Of a stretch of 64,000 nucleotides of DNA, positions 49,573 to 58,453 are shown piece after piece. The position numbers and the translations under genes are program-made. Origin of the DNA: Pseudomonas capsici (lineage in GTDB: Bacteria; Pseudomonadota; Gammaproteobacteria; Pseudomonadales; Pseudomonadaceae); assembly GCF_017165765.1 (NCBI RefSeq), contig NZ_JAFGZD010000001.1, positions 310,001-374,000 of the forward strand, in the 5' to 3' direction. The first letter of the stretch is position 1. Every line of letters begins with the position of its first letter. A model generated the notes under the pieces. The model was not told where the DNA came from. It did not search any database and saw only the letters and a list, made by a program, of their open reading frames with translations.

Positions 49573-49752
49573 TTAAAGAGCCTTGCTGACTTTCACGTCG
49601 GTGATCTGGTCATCGCTCTGACTGTGCATCTTTTCCAGTGCAGCCCTGGCTTCTTCTACCGAAGCCGATTGCAGTTGGGCGAATTCGAAGCGGCGTTCGC
49701 CATTGAGCTTGTAGCTGACGGCGTATTTGGTCGTGCTGGCAGGGTTGTTCAC
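49573..49752 (-). CDS. Small conserved protein, 59 residues
   Basis: Leftward from a GTG at 49752 (an overlapping out-of-frame ATGTGA lies just before it) the frame encodes 59 residues: NNPASTTKYAVSYKLNGERRFEF and then SVEEARAALEKMHSQ. A strong CCAAGGAGCC site sits just upstream. It follows the DUF1883 gene by 15 bases on the same strand and is likely in its operon. No family recognised. Confidence 0.6.
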   Translation of the reverse strand: MNNPASTTKYAVSYKLNGERRFEFAQLQSASVEEARAALEKMHSQSDDQITDVKVSKAL

Positions 49753-49767
49753 ATTGGCTCCTTGGGA

Positions 49768-50073
49768 TCAGCTCAGGCGAGAGGTCGAGCGACGGACGAT
49801 CTTGATCGAGTGGGTAAATTGCGGCTTGCGACCGGGATTCGCACTCGGTTTGCGGCCAGTGGTATCGATGGTGATATTCCAGTAGCCGGTACTGGGCGCT
49901 GCGATCTTGGCCGGGAATTTGTCGAAGGCGCCGCCATGGTAGGTATGGCGTCCGCCGTTCTTGAAGCTGCGAAAGTTGGCATCGTTCATCAGGCGAATAT
50001 TGCACGTCTGCGAGCATTCGATGACTACCAGATCGTCCTCGTTCAAGTGCTCACGCTGGTGTACGAATTTCAT
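49768..50073 (-). CDS. DUF1883 domain protein
   Basis: The 101-residue protein reads KFVHQREHLNEDDLVVIECSQTCNIRLMNDANFRSFKNGG, which matches the DUF1883 pattern: short beta-strand rich, with NIRLMND and YHGGAFD. Function is unknown. The ATG at 50073 is preceded by GGAGACACC. The 59-residue gene follows. Confidence 0.75.
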   Translation of the reverse strand: MKFVHQREHLNEDDLVVIECSQTCNIRLMNDANFRSFKNGGRHTYHGGAFDKFPAKIAAPSTGYWNITIDTTGRKPSANPGRKPQFTHSIKIVRRSTSRLS

Positions 50074-50245
50074 GGGTGTCTCCGAAATCAGTGGCTTTTT
50101 CTGAAAAAATCAAAACGATAGCATGCGAGGCGTGCCATTTGCCGTTGTTTGGGCGTCAATTGCGCTCTTTCTGGTAAAAAGTGTCCCGGTCGGGATCTAA
50201 TTGCGCCAGTGCTTGTCGTAGCACCTTTAAATTGGAGGGGATTGT

Positions 50246-50596
50246 ATGAAACTGGCCGTTGTAGTCATGGCTTTGGCGATAAGCGGATGTGCGACCGTTG
50301 CCGATATCGAGCATTCGCCTGCGACCCTGAACGTGATTTCCGGCAAGACGCCTCAGCAATATGCCGACTGTTTCGCCGGCAAGATCAGCGAGAGTCGCAA
50401 GCCCCCGGTCATCGAACCTCATCGTGACGGCCTGCGCCTGATCGTTGCGCAAAGTTTCAGCAATGACCCGGCAGCAGTGATTTACGTCGAGAACCGCTCC
50501 GGTGGCAGCACGATCAAGGTCCATGAACGTCTTTCCAATCTGCCTTTGCGTTTCAAGGATGTGCGCAACGCTGCCGAGGCCTGCATTTCAGGCTGA
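50246..50596 (+). CDS. Small lipoprotein, 116 residues
   Basis: A signal peptide with a lipobox (VVVMALAISGCAT; Cys at residue 15) predicts membrane anchoring. The body (TLNVISGKTPQQYADCFAGKI, then LRLIVAQSFSNDPAAVIYVENR) is a small beta-rich domain that I do not recognise. GGAGGGG lies eight bases upstream. It is convergent with another small lipoprotein gene. Confidence 0.7.
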   Translation: MKLAVVVMALAISGCATVADIEHSPATLNVISGKTPQQYADCFAGKISESRKPPVIEPHRDGLRLIVAQSFSNDPAAVIYVENRSGGSTIKVHERLSNLPLRFKDVRNAAEACISG

Positions 50597-50603
50597 TCGC
50601 CGT

Positions 50604-50885
50604 TTATTTGCACACCACCAGTACGCTGCGGCTCTTGTAGTTGCCCACGTCCAGGCCCAGGGTTTTCTCGCTTTCGGCCGGGCGGGGAGTGCCATCGGTG
50701 CCGACGATCTCGTAGCCGGTGCCCGCGCAGGATGCATCGGCCTTTTCATAGCAACTGGCCCATGACATCGCTTCACCCGAGCAATCGATGCTCAGGCCTT
50801 GCTTGCCATTCTTCAGGTAGGTGTTGGAGGCGGTGGCGCAGCCAGTCAGGCCCAGTACAGCAATAATGGACAGAACTCTGATCAT
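50604..50885 (-). CDS. Small lipoprotein, 93 residues
   Basis: The 93-residue product starts IRVLSIIAVLGLTGCATAS, a lipoprotein signal peptide with Cys at residue 16. The rest contains three further Cys (IDCSGEAMSWASCYEKADASC), suggesting disulfides in the periplasm, and ends LVVCK. The ATG at 50885 is chosen because the longer reading destroys the signal peptide. Only seven bases separate it from the convergent lipoprotein gene. Confidence 0.7.
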   Translation of the reverse strand: MIRVLSIIAVLGLTGCATASNTYLKNGKQGLSIDCSGEAMSWASCYEKADASCAGTGYEIVGTDGTPRPAESEKTLGLDVGNYKSRSVLVVCK

Positions 50886-51070
50886 GTTTTTCGCTTCAAG
50901 GTAAGGCCGGGGGGAAGGTTTGCAATACGAGGGTTGGACTGATCGGCGGTGCCATCGTTCCGCCATGTGAGCCATGATAATTCTTCTGTCATGTGTCTGT
51001 CGTCATGTCATCACGGTGCTGCAATCGGTTTGCGTTGCAATCGTCGCAAATCCGAATGGAGAGGCGACTC

Positions 51071-52432
51071 ATGCGACTGTGCATAATCGGTGCCGGGTAC
51101 GTGGGGCTGGTAACGGCAGCCTGCTTTGCCGAAATGGGCAATCAGGTGCTGTGTGTCGAAACCCGTCTGCAGAGAATTGCCGCCTTGCGGCGCGGTGAGT
51201 GCCCGATTTACGAGCCGGGTCTCGAGCTCATGCTCAAGGAGCATCAGGCCAGTGGGTTGCTCAGGTTTACTTCGAGCCTGGAAGAGGGCGTACGGCAGGC
51301 CGATATCATTTTCATTGCCGTGGGTACGCCCGGTAACGAAGACGGCGCGGTGGATCTGTCCCATGTGCTGAAAGTCGCCGATCAGTTGGGCCAATGCCTG
51401 AATCGGGCTTGTCTGGTGGTCAACAAGTCAACCGTGCCGGTGGGCACTGCCGAAACGTTGCTTCTGCGCATCAACGGACATCTGTCGCGACGTGGCCTGA
51501 CCGCTCGCGTGAGGGTGGCGAGCAACCCCGAGTTTCTCAAGGAAGGTGCTGCCATCGAGGATTTCATGAGGCCCGACCGGGTGATTCTGGGATGTGCCGA
51601 ACCTGAGTCCGCGCAACTGCTGCAACGCTTGTACGGACCGTTTCTGCGCAACCGCGAGCGCGCTCTGGTCATGGACATACGTGCCGCCGAGTTCAGCAAA
51701 TACGCCGCCAATGCATTCCTGGCGACCAGGATTTCCTTCATCAACGAAATGGCTGGCCTGTGTGCTCATCTGGATGTCGACATCGAACAGGTGCGGCGCG
51801 GTATCGGCAGTGACAGACGAATCGGTACGCATTTCATCTACGCCGGTTGCGGCTATGGTGGTTCGTGCTTTCCCAAGGATGTGCAGGCCCTGATTCGCAC
51901 AGCCGAGCAGCAGGGTTTCGAGCCACAGATCCTGCGTGCCGTACAGCAGCGCAATGCTATCCAGAAAACCGTGTTGTTCCAGGCCTTGCTCCAGCATTTC
52001 GGCGGTTACCTGCAGGGGCGGGTGGTTGCCTTGTGGGGTCTGGCCTTCAAGCCCGGCACCGATGACATCCGGGAAGCGCCAAGCCTGGTGCTGATCGATG
52101 CCTTGCTGGCGGCCGGTGCCAAAGTCCAGGCCACGGACCCGGCGGCCATGGGACCGGTGGCCGAATATTATTGCGGCGCAGTGCAAAGTGGTCAGCTACG
52201 CTTGAGCGAGTCGCTGTACAGCTGTGTCGAAGGCGCAGATGCAGTGGTTCTGCTGACCGAATGGAAGCAGTTTCGTCAGCCGGATTTCATCCGCGTACGG
52301 GGCCTGATGCGCATGCCCGTGCTTTTCGATGGGCGCAATATCTATGATTTTGCGGAACTATCTGCGCATGGATTCCTCTACCATGGCATCGGACGGCCAG
52401 TGGCGGGGCATTGTAAGGTGACCGCCGCCTGA
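51071..52432 (+). CDS. ugd: UDP-glucose 6-dehydrogenase
   Basis: Ugd oxidises UDP-glucose twice with NAD to UDP-glucuronate, used for exopolysaccharide and lipid A modification. The 453-residue protein has Rossmann IIGAGYVGLVTAACFAEMG, FIAVGTPGNEDG, STVPVGTAE, FSKYAANAFLATRISFINE and the catalytic Cys in GCGYGGSCFPKD. The ATG at 51071 follows GGAGAGG. It lies 44 bases before galU, which supplies its substrate. Confidence 0.95.
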   Translation: MRLCIIGAGYVGLVTAACFAEMGNQVLCVETRLQRIAALRRGECPIYEPGLELMLKEHQASGLLRFTSSLEEGVRQADIIFIAVGTPGNEDGAVDLSHVLKVADQLGQCLNRACLVVNKSTVPVGTAETLLLRINGHLSRRGLTARVRVASNPEFLKEGAAIEDFMRPDRVILGCAEPESAQLLQRLYGPFLRNRERALVMDIRAAEFSKYAANAFLATRISFINEMAGLCAHLDVDIEQVRRGIGSDRRIGTHFIYAGCGYGGSCFPKDVQALIRTAEQQGFEPQILRAVQQRNAIQKTVLFQALLQHFGGYLQGRVVALWGLAFKPGTDDIREAPSLVLIDALLAAGAKVQATDPAAMGPVAEYYCGAVQSGQLRLSESLYSCVEGADAVVLLTEWKQFRQPDFIRVRGLMRMPVLFDGRNIYDFAELSAHGFLYHGIGRPVAGHCKVTAA

Positions 52433-52476
52433 TTAGACTGCGCCGCTAACACCAACAGCCCTTACCAAGGACTTTT

Positions 52477-53316
52477 ATGATCAAGAAATGCTTGTTCCCA
52501 GCAGCCGGTTACGGCACTCGCTTTTTGCCAGCGACCAAGGCCATGCCCAAGGAAATGCTGCCGGTGGTCAACAAGCCACTGATCCAATACGGTGTGGAAG
52601 AAGCGCTCGCCGCTGGTTTGAATGAGATCTCCATCGTCACCGGTCGCGGTAAACGTGCGCTGGAAGACCATTTCGATATCAGCTACGAGCTGGAACACCA
52701 GATCAAGGGTACGGATAAAGAGAAGTACCTGGTCGGTATTCGCAAACTGATCGACGAGTGCAGCTTCTCCTACACTCGCCAGACCGAAATGAAAGGCCTG
52801 GGTCACGCGATCCTCAGCGGTCGTCCTCTGATCGGCAAGGAAGCGTTCGCCGTTGTTCTGGCGGACGACCTGTGTGTGAACCTCGATGGCGACGGCGTGC
52901 TGGCCCAGATGGTCAAGTTGCACAACCATTACGGCTGCTCGATCATCGCGATCCAGGAAGTCGATCCTCAGGAAACCAACAAGTACGGTGTGATTGCCGG
53001 TGACGAAATCAAGCCGGGCCTGTTCCGTGTCACCGACATGGTCGAGAAGCCAAAGCCTGAAGATGCTCCATCGAACATGGCGATCATCGGCCGTTACATT
53101 CTGACGCCGGACATTTTCGAGAAGATCGAACAGACTGCTCCAGGCAAAGGTGGCGAGATCCAGATCACCGACGCCCTGATGAAGCAGGCTGCCGAAGGCA
53201 ACGTGCTGGCCTACAAGTTCAAGGGCCAGCGTTTCGACTGCGGTGGTGCTGAAGGCTATATCGAAGCAACCAATTTCTGCTTCGAGCACTTCTACAAAAC
53301 GGGCAAGGCTTACTGA
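52477..53316 (+). CDS. galU: UTP-glucose-1-phosphate uridylyltransferase
   Basis: GalU makes UDP-glucose from UTP and glucose-1-phosphate. The 279-residue protein has the nucleotidyl transferase loop FPAAGYGTRFLPATKAMPKEM, GRGKRALEDHFD, VEKPKPEDAPSNM and FDCGGAEGYIEAT. AAGGA precedes the ATG. A strong terminator follows. With ugd it forms a UDP-sugar supply pair. Confidence 0.96.
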   Translation: MIKKCLFPAAGYGTRFLPATKAMPKEMLPVVNKPLIQYGVEEALAAGLNEISIVTGRGKRALEDHFDISYELEHQIKGTDKEKYLVGIRKLIDECSFSYTRQTEMKGLGHAILSGRPLIGKEAFAVVLADDLCVNLDGDGVLAQMVKLHNHYGCSIIAIQEVDPQETNKYGVIAGDEIKPGLFRVTDMVEKPKPEDAPSNMAIIGRYILTPDIFEKIEQTAPGKGGEIQITDALMKQAAEGNVLAYKFKGQRFDCGGAEGYIEATNFCFEHFYKTGKAY

Positions 53317-53336
53317 GTCACGCTCGCACGCTTCAA

Positions 53337-53369
53337 GACAAGGCCACCTTCGGGTGGCCTTGTCGTTTT
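53337..53369 (+). terminator. Rho-independent terminator of galU
   Basis: A 12-bp perfect stem GACAAGGCCACC, tetraloop TTCG, GGTGGCCTTGTC, followed by GTTTTC. Confidence 0.92.
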
Positions 53370-53418
53370 CTGACTGACCGTTTAGCGGTTATGCTGGCCC
53401 ATCGCTAAGGAGACAGTA

Positions 53419-54783
53419 ATGGCTTACGACTTCGATCTTTTTGTAATTGGTGCCGGTTCCGGCGGTGTAAGGGCGGCGCGTTTTGCCGCCGGTTTCGGCG
53501 CGCGAGTGGCCGTTGCCGAGAGTCGCTATCTGGGAGGCACCTGCGTCAATGTGGGCTGTGTGCCCAAGAAGCTTCTGGTGTACGGCGCGCATTACTCCGA
53601 AGACTTCGAGCAGGCCAAAGGCTTTGGCTGGTCGCTTGGCGAGGCACAATTCGACTGGGCTACGCTGATTGCCAACAAGGACCGCGAAATCAACCGTCTC
53701 AATGGCATCTACCGCAATCTGCTGGTCAACAGCGGCGTTACGCTGCTGGAAGGCCATGCCCGGATCACAGGGCCGCAGCGCGTCGAGATCAACGGCCAGA
53801 GTTACAGTGCCGAACGCATTCTGATTGCAACCGGTGGCTGGCCTCAGGTACCTGACGTGCCGGGCCGCGAGCATGCCATCACTTCCAATGAGGCCTTTTA
53901 TCTCAAGGAACTGCCCAAGCGCGTGACGGTGGTCGGCGGTGGCTATATTGCCGTCGAGTTCGCCTCGATCTTCAACGGTCTGGGGGCCGACACTACGCTG
54001 CTCTATCGCGGCGACCTGTTCCTGCGCGGCTTCGATGGCGGTGTGCGCACTCACTTGCATGAAGAGCTGGTCAAGCGAGACATGAATATCCGCTTCAACA
54101 GCGATATCCAGCGCATCGAAAAGCAGGCCGATGGCAGCCTGTTGCTGACCCTCAAGGATGGCAGCACTCAGGAGACGGACTGCGTGTTCTATGCCACGGG
54201 GCGTCGTCCGATGCTCGACAACCTCGGGCTGGAAAGTGTCGACATCAAGCTGGACGAGCGGGGCTACATTGAAGTCGATGAGCATTATCAGAGCAGCGAG
54301 CCTTCGATCCTCGCCATTGGCGATGTGATCGGAGGTGTGCAATTGACGCCGGTGGCACTGGCCGAAGGCATGGCCGTTGCCCGCCGCCTGTTCAAGCCGG
54401 AACAATACCGTCCGGTGGATTACAACCATATTCCGACGGCGGTCTTCAGCCTGCCGAATATTGGTACTGTCGGCCTGACCGAAGAAGACGCCATCAAGGC
54501 CGGACATCAGGTGCAGATTTTCGAGAGCCGTTTCCGTCCGATGAAACTGACCCTGACGGATGTGCAGGAGAAGACCTTCATGAAACTGGTGGTCGATGCC
54601 CAGACCGACCGCGTATTGGGTTGCCACATGGTAGGGCCGGATGCCGGCGAGATCGTCCAGAGCCTGGCAATCGCTTTGAAGGCTGGCGCGACCAAACAGA
54701 TCTTCGACGACACCATTGGCGTACACCCCACTGCCGCGGAAGAGTTTGTGACGATGAGGGCGCCGGTAGCGCGGGCGCTGTAG
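53419..54783 (+). CDS. gor: Glutathione-disulfide reductase
   Basis: Gor reduces oxidised glutathione with NADPH. The 454-residue FAD protein shows FAD-binding [16 protein letters not shown], the redox pair [17 protein letters not shown]-binding [15 protein letters not shown] followed by Arg-containing strand, AIGDVIGG, and the C-terminal [11 protein letters not shown] with the catalytic His-Glu. AAGGAGACAG precedes the ATG. Confidence 0.96.
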   Translation: MAYDFDLFVIGAGSGGVRAARFAAGFGARVAVAESRYLGGTCVNVGCVPKKLLVYGAHYSEDFEQAKGFGWSLGEAQFDWATLIANKDREINRLNGIYRNLLVNSGVTLLEGHARITGPQRVEINGQSYSAERILIATGGWPQVPDVPGREHAITSNEAFYLKELPKRVTVVGGGYIAVEFASIFNGLGADTTLLYRGDLFLRGFDGGVRTHLHEELVKRDMNIRFNSDIQRIEKQADGSLLLTLKDGSTQETDCVFYATGRRPMLDNLGLESVDIKLDERGYIEVDEHYQSSEPSILAIGDVIGGVQLTPVALAEGMAVARRLFKPEQYRPVDYNHIPTAVFSLPNIGTVGLTEEDAIKAGHQVQIFESRFRPMKLTLTDVQEKTFMKLVVDAQTDRVLGCHMVGPDAGEIVQSLAIALKAGATKQIFDDTIGVHPTAAEEFVTMRAPVARAL

Positions 54784-54789
54784 CTCCTC

Positions 54790-54850
54790 TTGCAGCTTGA
54801 AGCTTGTAGCTTGACGCCCGCTACAAGCCGCAAGCTTTAAGTTGCAAGCT
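54790..54850. repeat. AGCTTG-type imperfect palindromic repeat after gor
   Basis: GCAGCTTGAAGCTTGTAGC (54792-54810) pairs imperfectly with the GCTACAAGCCGCAAGCTTTAAG segment (54820-54841); the unit AGCTTG recurs several times. It could be a dispersed pseudomonad palindrome and may also end the gor transcript. No T-run follows. Confidence 0.55.
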
Positions 54851-54973
54851 ATGTCACGGCGGCCTTAATATTTGTTTTTTTCATAATTAGCTTATAAGAA
54901 AATGTAATTTTTAATGGTTTTGTTATGCGCTTAGTCTTGTCTGACAGGTTTCAAGTCATTCAGGAGCAATACC

Positions 54974-55792
54974 ATGAGCAACGTCAGCGCTTTGCCAGTC
55001 CAGCAGGGGACTCCAGGCCCGGAAAAGTCAGGAAGTGTTCGGGATCGGGTTTCGCCTGAGGAGTGGGAAGTGCGGGTCAAGCTGGCGGCGGCTTATCGTC
55101 TGGCAGCCCTCAAGCGCTGGACCGATCATATCTACACCCATTTCTCCGCCCGGGTTCCAGGCCCGGACGAGCATTTTCTGATCAACGCCTTCGGCCTGTT
55201 GTTCGATGAAATCACGGCCTCGAATCTGGTCAAGGTCGATCTCAATGGCACCATCGTCGACGACCCGACAGGGCTCGGCATCAACTACGCCGGTTATGTG
55301 ATTCACAGCGCAATCCATGGCGCACGCCCCGATCTTCAGGCAGTGCTGCATACCCATACCCGCGACGGCATTGCGGTGTCTGCGCAGAAGGACGGGCTGT
55401 TGCTGATTTCCCAGCACTCGCTGGCTTTCTCGGGGCGAGTGGCTTATCACGGTTATGAAGGGATTGCCTTGAACCTGGACGAGCGTGAGCGGCTGGTGGC
55501 TGACCTGGGTGACAAGAGTGTGATGATCCTGCGCAACCATGGCTTGCTGACGGCCGGGGTGAGTGTCGAGCATGCCTTCCAGCAACTGCACTCCCTGGAG
55601 TACGCCTGCAATATCCAGATCGCTGCCCAGGCTGCGGGCAATGCGCAACTGATCTTCCCGCCTGCCGAGGTGATTGCCACCGTCGAGAATCAGGCCAAGG
55701 CCATCAAGGATGGTAACGGGCCGGGTGTGGCCAGGCACTGGAATGCGCTTATCCGTCAGCTTGAGCGCACCGATACCGACTACAAGACCTGA
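54974..55792 (+). CDS. Class II aldolase/adducin family protein
   Basis: The 272-residue protein has the class II aldolase fold: a His cluster in VLHTHTRDGIAVS for the metal site, LSQHSLAFSGRVAYHGYEG and ILRNHGLLTAGVSVEHAF. Enzymes of this family are aldolases or epimerases acting on phosphosugars or related substrates; the substrate here is unknown. The upstream 190 bases hold the gor repeat and an AT-rich stretch. AGGAGC precedes the ATG. Confidence 0.87.
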   Translation: MSNVSALPVQQGTPGPEKSGSVRDRVSPEEWEVRVKLAAAYRLAALKRWTDHIYTHFSARVPGPDEHFLINAFGLLFDEITASNLVKVDLNGTIVDDPTGLGINYAGYVIHSAIHGARPDLQAVLHTHTRDGIAVSAQKDGLLLISQHSLAFSGRVAYHGYEGIALNLDERERLVADLGDKSVMILRNHGLLTAGVSVEHAFQQLHSLEYACNIQIAAQAAGNAQLIFPPAEVIATVENQAKAIKDGNGPGVARHWNALIRQLERTDTDYKT

Positions 55793-55893
55793 TTTCTTGT
55801 GCTGACTGCAAATCACGGGACATTGCCCTTGTTGGGTGATGCTCGTTTTCAATTGTTGGTGTAGTGTGCGCACCCAAAACAAGGGGCGCATGC

Positions 55894-56802
55894 ATGCAAA
55901 ACCTGCTGAACGAAATTCTTGATGAAGTCAGACCCTTGCTCGGCCAGGGCAAGGTCGCCAATTACATTCCAGCGCTGGGTGAAGTTCGCCCCGATCAATT
56001 GGGTATCGCGGTCTATAGCAACAGCGGCGAAGTGTTTCATGCCGGTGATGCAGCCACGCCGTTTTCGATCCAGAGTATTTCCAAGGTCTTCAGTCTGGTT
56101 CAGGCCATCGGACATTCCGGCGAGGATATCTGGAAGCGTCTTGGGCACGAGCCTTCCGGTCAGCCCTTCAACTCTCTGGTCCAGCTGGAGTTCGAGCGGG
56201 GCAGGCCGCGCAACCCGTTCATCAATGCCGGGGCGCTGGTGATCTGCGATATCAATCAGTCGCGCTTCGCTGCTCCTGCGCTGTCGATGCGGGACTTCGT
56301 GCGACGTCTGTGCGGCAACCCGACCATCATCTCCGATACCAAGGTTGCGGAATCCGAATATCAGCACCGTTCCCGCAATGCTGCGGCGGCCTATCTGATG
56401 AAGTCCTTCGACAACTTCAATGGCGACGTCGAAGACGTTCTGCGCAGTTATTTCCACCATTGTGCCCTGAGCATGAACTGCATCGATCTGGCGCGGGCCT
56501 TCGGTTTTCTGGCCAATCAGGGTTTCTGCACCCACAGTGGCGAGCAGATTCTGACGGCACGCCAGGCCACGCAACTCAACTCGATCATGGCCACCAGCGG
56601 TCTTTACGACGAGGCCGGCAACTTTGCCTACCGGGTCGGCCTGCCGGGCAAGAGTGGCGTGGGCGGCGGTATTGTTGCGGTGGTGCCGGGACGTTTTTCT
56701 GTCTGTGTCTGGTCCCCGGAATTGAACGCGGCGGGCAATTCGCTGGTCGGTATGGCTGCGCTGGAAAAACTGAGTGCGAGGATTGAGTGGTCTGTGTTCT
56801 AG
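55894..56802 (+). CDS. glsA: Glutaminase
   Basis: The 302-residue serine-dependent glutaminase hydrolyses glutamine to glutamate and ammonia in the cytoplasm. Seen: the catalytic [11 protein letters not shown] (Ser-x-x-Lys), [29 protein letters not shown] and the C-terminal [18 protein letters not shown]. The ATG at 55894 follows AAGGGGCG; the reading from 55864 is unlikely. The DUF1615 lipoprotein gene follows 24 bases later. Confidence 0.94.
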   Translation: MQNLLNEILDEVRPLLGQGKVANYIPALGEVRPDQLGIAVYSNSGEVFHAGDAATPFSIQSISKVFSLVQAIGHSGEDIWKRLGHEPSGQPFNSLVQLEFERGRPRNPFINAGALVICDINQSRFAAPALSMRDFVRRLCGNPTIISDTKVAESEYQHRSRNAAAAYLMKSFDNFNGDVEDVLRSYFHHCALSMNCIDLARAFGFLANQGFCTHSGEQILTARQATQLNSIMATSGLYDEAGNFAYRVGLPGKSGVGGGIVAVVPGRFSVCVWSPELNAAGNSLVGMAALEKLSARIEWSVF

Positions 56803-56826
56803 ACCTGTATCGAGAGAGGTAAGCCA

Positions 56827-57927
56827 TTGAAGGGAATGAAGTCTGGAACGCTCATGATGAGCCTTGCACTGGCGCTTGCCGGATGCAGCAGCCAGCGGGT
56901 TCAAGAACCGGAATTGAGCCCCGATCAGGCGCGGGCGAAGATCGTGCGCCTGATGCCGCCCAAGACTCCGGATCGTCAGGCATGGGCTGGCGATATCTAT
57001 GCCGCGTTCGTGGCACAGAGAATCGATCTGACTACCGAGAATCTGTGTTCCGTGCTGGCGGTGACCGAGCAGGAGTCCACTTATCAGGTCGATCCGACCG
57101 TGCCGGGAATGGCGAAGATCGCCCGTGCCGAGATCGACCGACGTGCCTCGCGGCTGCATATCCCTGCTGCGCTGGTCAACGCTGCCCTGCGGATCCGCTC
57201 GCCCAGTGGCAAATCCTATGGAGCGCGGCTGGAGGCGGCTCGTACCGAGAAGGAACTGAGCGCCATTTTCGATGACTTCATCGGCATGGTGCCGCTGGGG
57301 CAGACCCTGTTCGGCAATTTCAATCCGGTGCGTACCGGCGGGCCGATGCAGGTCAGCATTGCCTTTGCCGAAAAACAGGCGGCCAATTATCCCTATCCGG
57401 TCGATGGTTCGATCCGCCGTGAGGTCTTTACCCGTCGCGGTGGCATGTATTTCGGTATCGCCCATCTGCTCGGCTATCCAGCGAGCTACACGCAGTCGAT
57501 CTATCGTTTCGCGGATTTCAATGCCGGCTGGTATGCCAGCCGCAATGCGGCTTTCCAGAATGCGGTCAGCCTTGCCACCGGGATCGAGCTGGCACTGGAT
57601 GGCGACCTGATTCGCTACGATTCGACGTCGCCGGGCTCGACGGAACTGGCAGTCCGCACCCTGGGCGCTCGTCTGGACATGAGCAATTCGGCCATCTGGA
57701 ATCAGCTCAAGCAGGGTGACACGTTCGAGTTCGAGGAAACCCGGCTTTACACCCGAGTCTTCGAACTGGCGCAAAAAACTCAGGGCAAGCCGCTGCCGCG
57801 TGCCGTACTGCCCGGCATTGTCCTGAAAAGTCCGAAGATTACCCGCAAACTGACAACGGCCTGGTTTGCCGAGCGTGTCGATGAGCGACGCGAGCGCTGT
57901 ATCCAGCGCTCTTCGACAGGCATTTGA
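56827..57927 (+). CDS. DUF1615 lipoprotein (lysozyme-like)
   Basis: The product has a lipoprotein signal peptide (MMSLALALAGCSS; Cys near residue 20) and about 340 residues matching DUF1615: LCSVLAVTEQESTYQVDPTVPGM, FGNFNPVRTGGPMQVS and RRGGMYFGIAHLLGYPA. The EQESTY stretch resembles the catalytic Glu region of lytic transglycosylases, so cell-wall action is possible but unproven. The first start is a TTG at 56827, seven bases after GAGAGG; an ATG at 56836 is the alternative. It follows glsA closely. Confidence 0.82.
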   Translation: MKGMKSGTLMMSLALALAGCSSQRVQEPELSPDQARAKIVRLMPPKTPDRQAWAGDIYAAFVAQRIDLTTENLCSVLAVTEQESTYQVDPTVPGMAKIARAEIDRRASRLHIPAALVNAALRIRSPSGKSYGARLEAARTEKELSAIFDDFIGMVPLGQTLFGNFNPVRTGGPMQVSIAFAEKQAANYPYPVDGSIRREVFTRRGGMYFGIAHLLGYPASYTQSIYRFADFNAGWYASRNAAFQNAVSLATGIELALDGDLIRYDSTSPGSTELAVRTLGARLDMSNSAIWNQLKQGDTFEFEETRLYTRVFELAQKTQGKPLPRAVLPGIVLKSPKITRKLTTAWFAERVDERRERCIQRSSTGI

Positions 57928-57932
57928 AGATT

Positions 57933-58364
57933 TCAGGGAAAGGCTTGCAGTTTCTCCAGAGTGATGGCGTCCGGTTCACCATCGAAGAAGGTGTCCAGCA
58001 CTTCCTTGAACAATGGGTGTTCCGGGGCTGCGGCTGCAAACAGGGTCATGCTCGAATGCAGCTTGAGATCATCCGGGGAGCCGAAAATCTGTCGAGCCGA
58101 CCGCTGCACCTGAGGTGCGATGGTTTTTGCACACAGCTCCAGACGCGGCCCCAGCAGTGGGTGTCGCAAATAAGCCCGGGCTTCATCGAGGCCGCTGATG
58201 GCATAGCGCTGCGCCATGGCGCTACGTCCCAGGCCCTTGATCTGCGGAAATACAAACCACATCCAGTGGCTGCGCTTTCTGCCGGCTTCCAGTTCGGCCA
58301 GTGCCTGGCGGAAAACCGGCTCCTGAGCGTTGACGAAGCGTTGCAGGTCGTAAGCGTCGTCCAT
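57933..58364 (-). CDS. DUF1810 protein
   Basis: The 143-residue protein matches DUF1810: DLQRFVNAQEPVFRQALAELEAGRKRSHWMWFVFPQ, KGLGRSAMAQRYAISGLDEARAYL and LKLHSSMTLFAAAAPE. Function is not established; related proteins have been tied to NADAR-type or calpastatin-like annotations. The ATG at 58364 (or 58367) follows AAGAGG. It is convergent with the DUF1615 gene. Confidence 0.88.
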   Translation of the reverse strand: MDDAYDLQRFVNAQEPVFRQALAELEAGRKRSHWMWFVFPQIKGLGRSAMAQRYAISGLDEARAYLRHPLLGPRLELCAKTIAPQVQRSARQIFGSPDDLKLHSSMTLFAAAAPEHPLFKEVLDTFFDGEPDAITLEKLQAFP

Positions 58365-58453
58365 CATGTGCCTCTTTTTCACGTGGGGCCGGGGTCGTTT
58401 TGTTATATCAGGCCTGCTCTCAATTCATTGCTGTTTCAAGAGTTCCTGCGCGC

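Noticed and set aside
53389..54726. 445-residue minus-strand ORF opposite gor
   Set aside because: Antisense shadow of a complete glutathione reductase.
55849..57774. 641-residue minus-strand ORF opposite glsA and DUF1615
   Set aside because: It spans two real genes on the other strand and shows shadow-frame composition with no motif.
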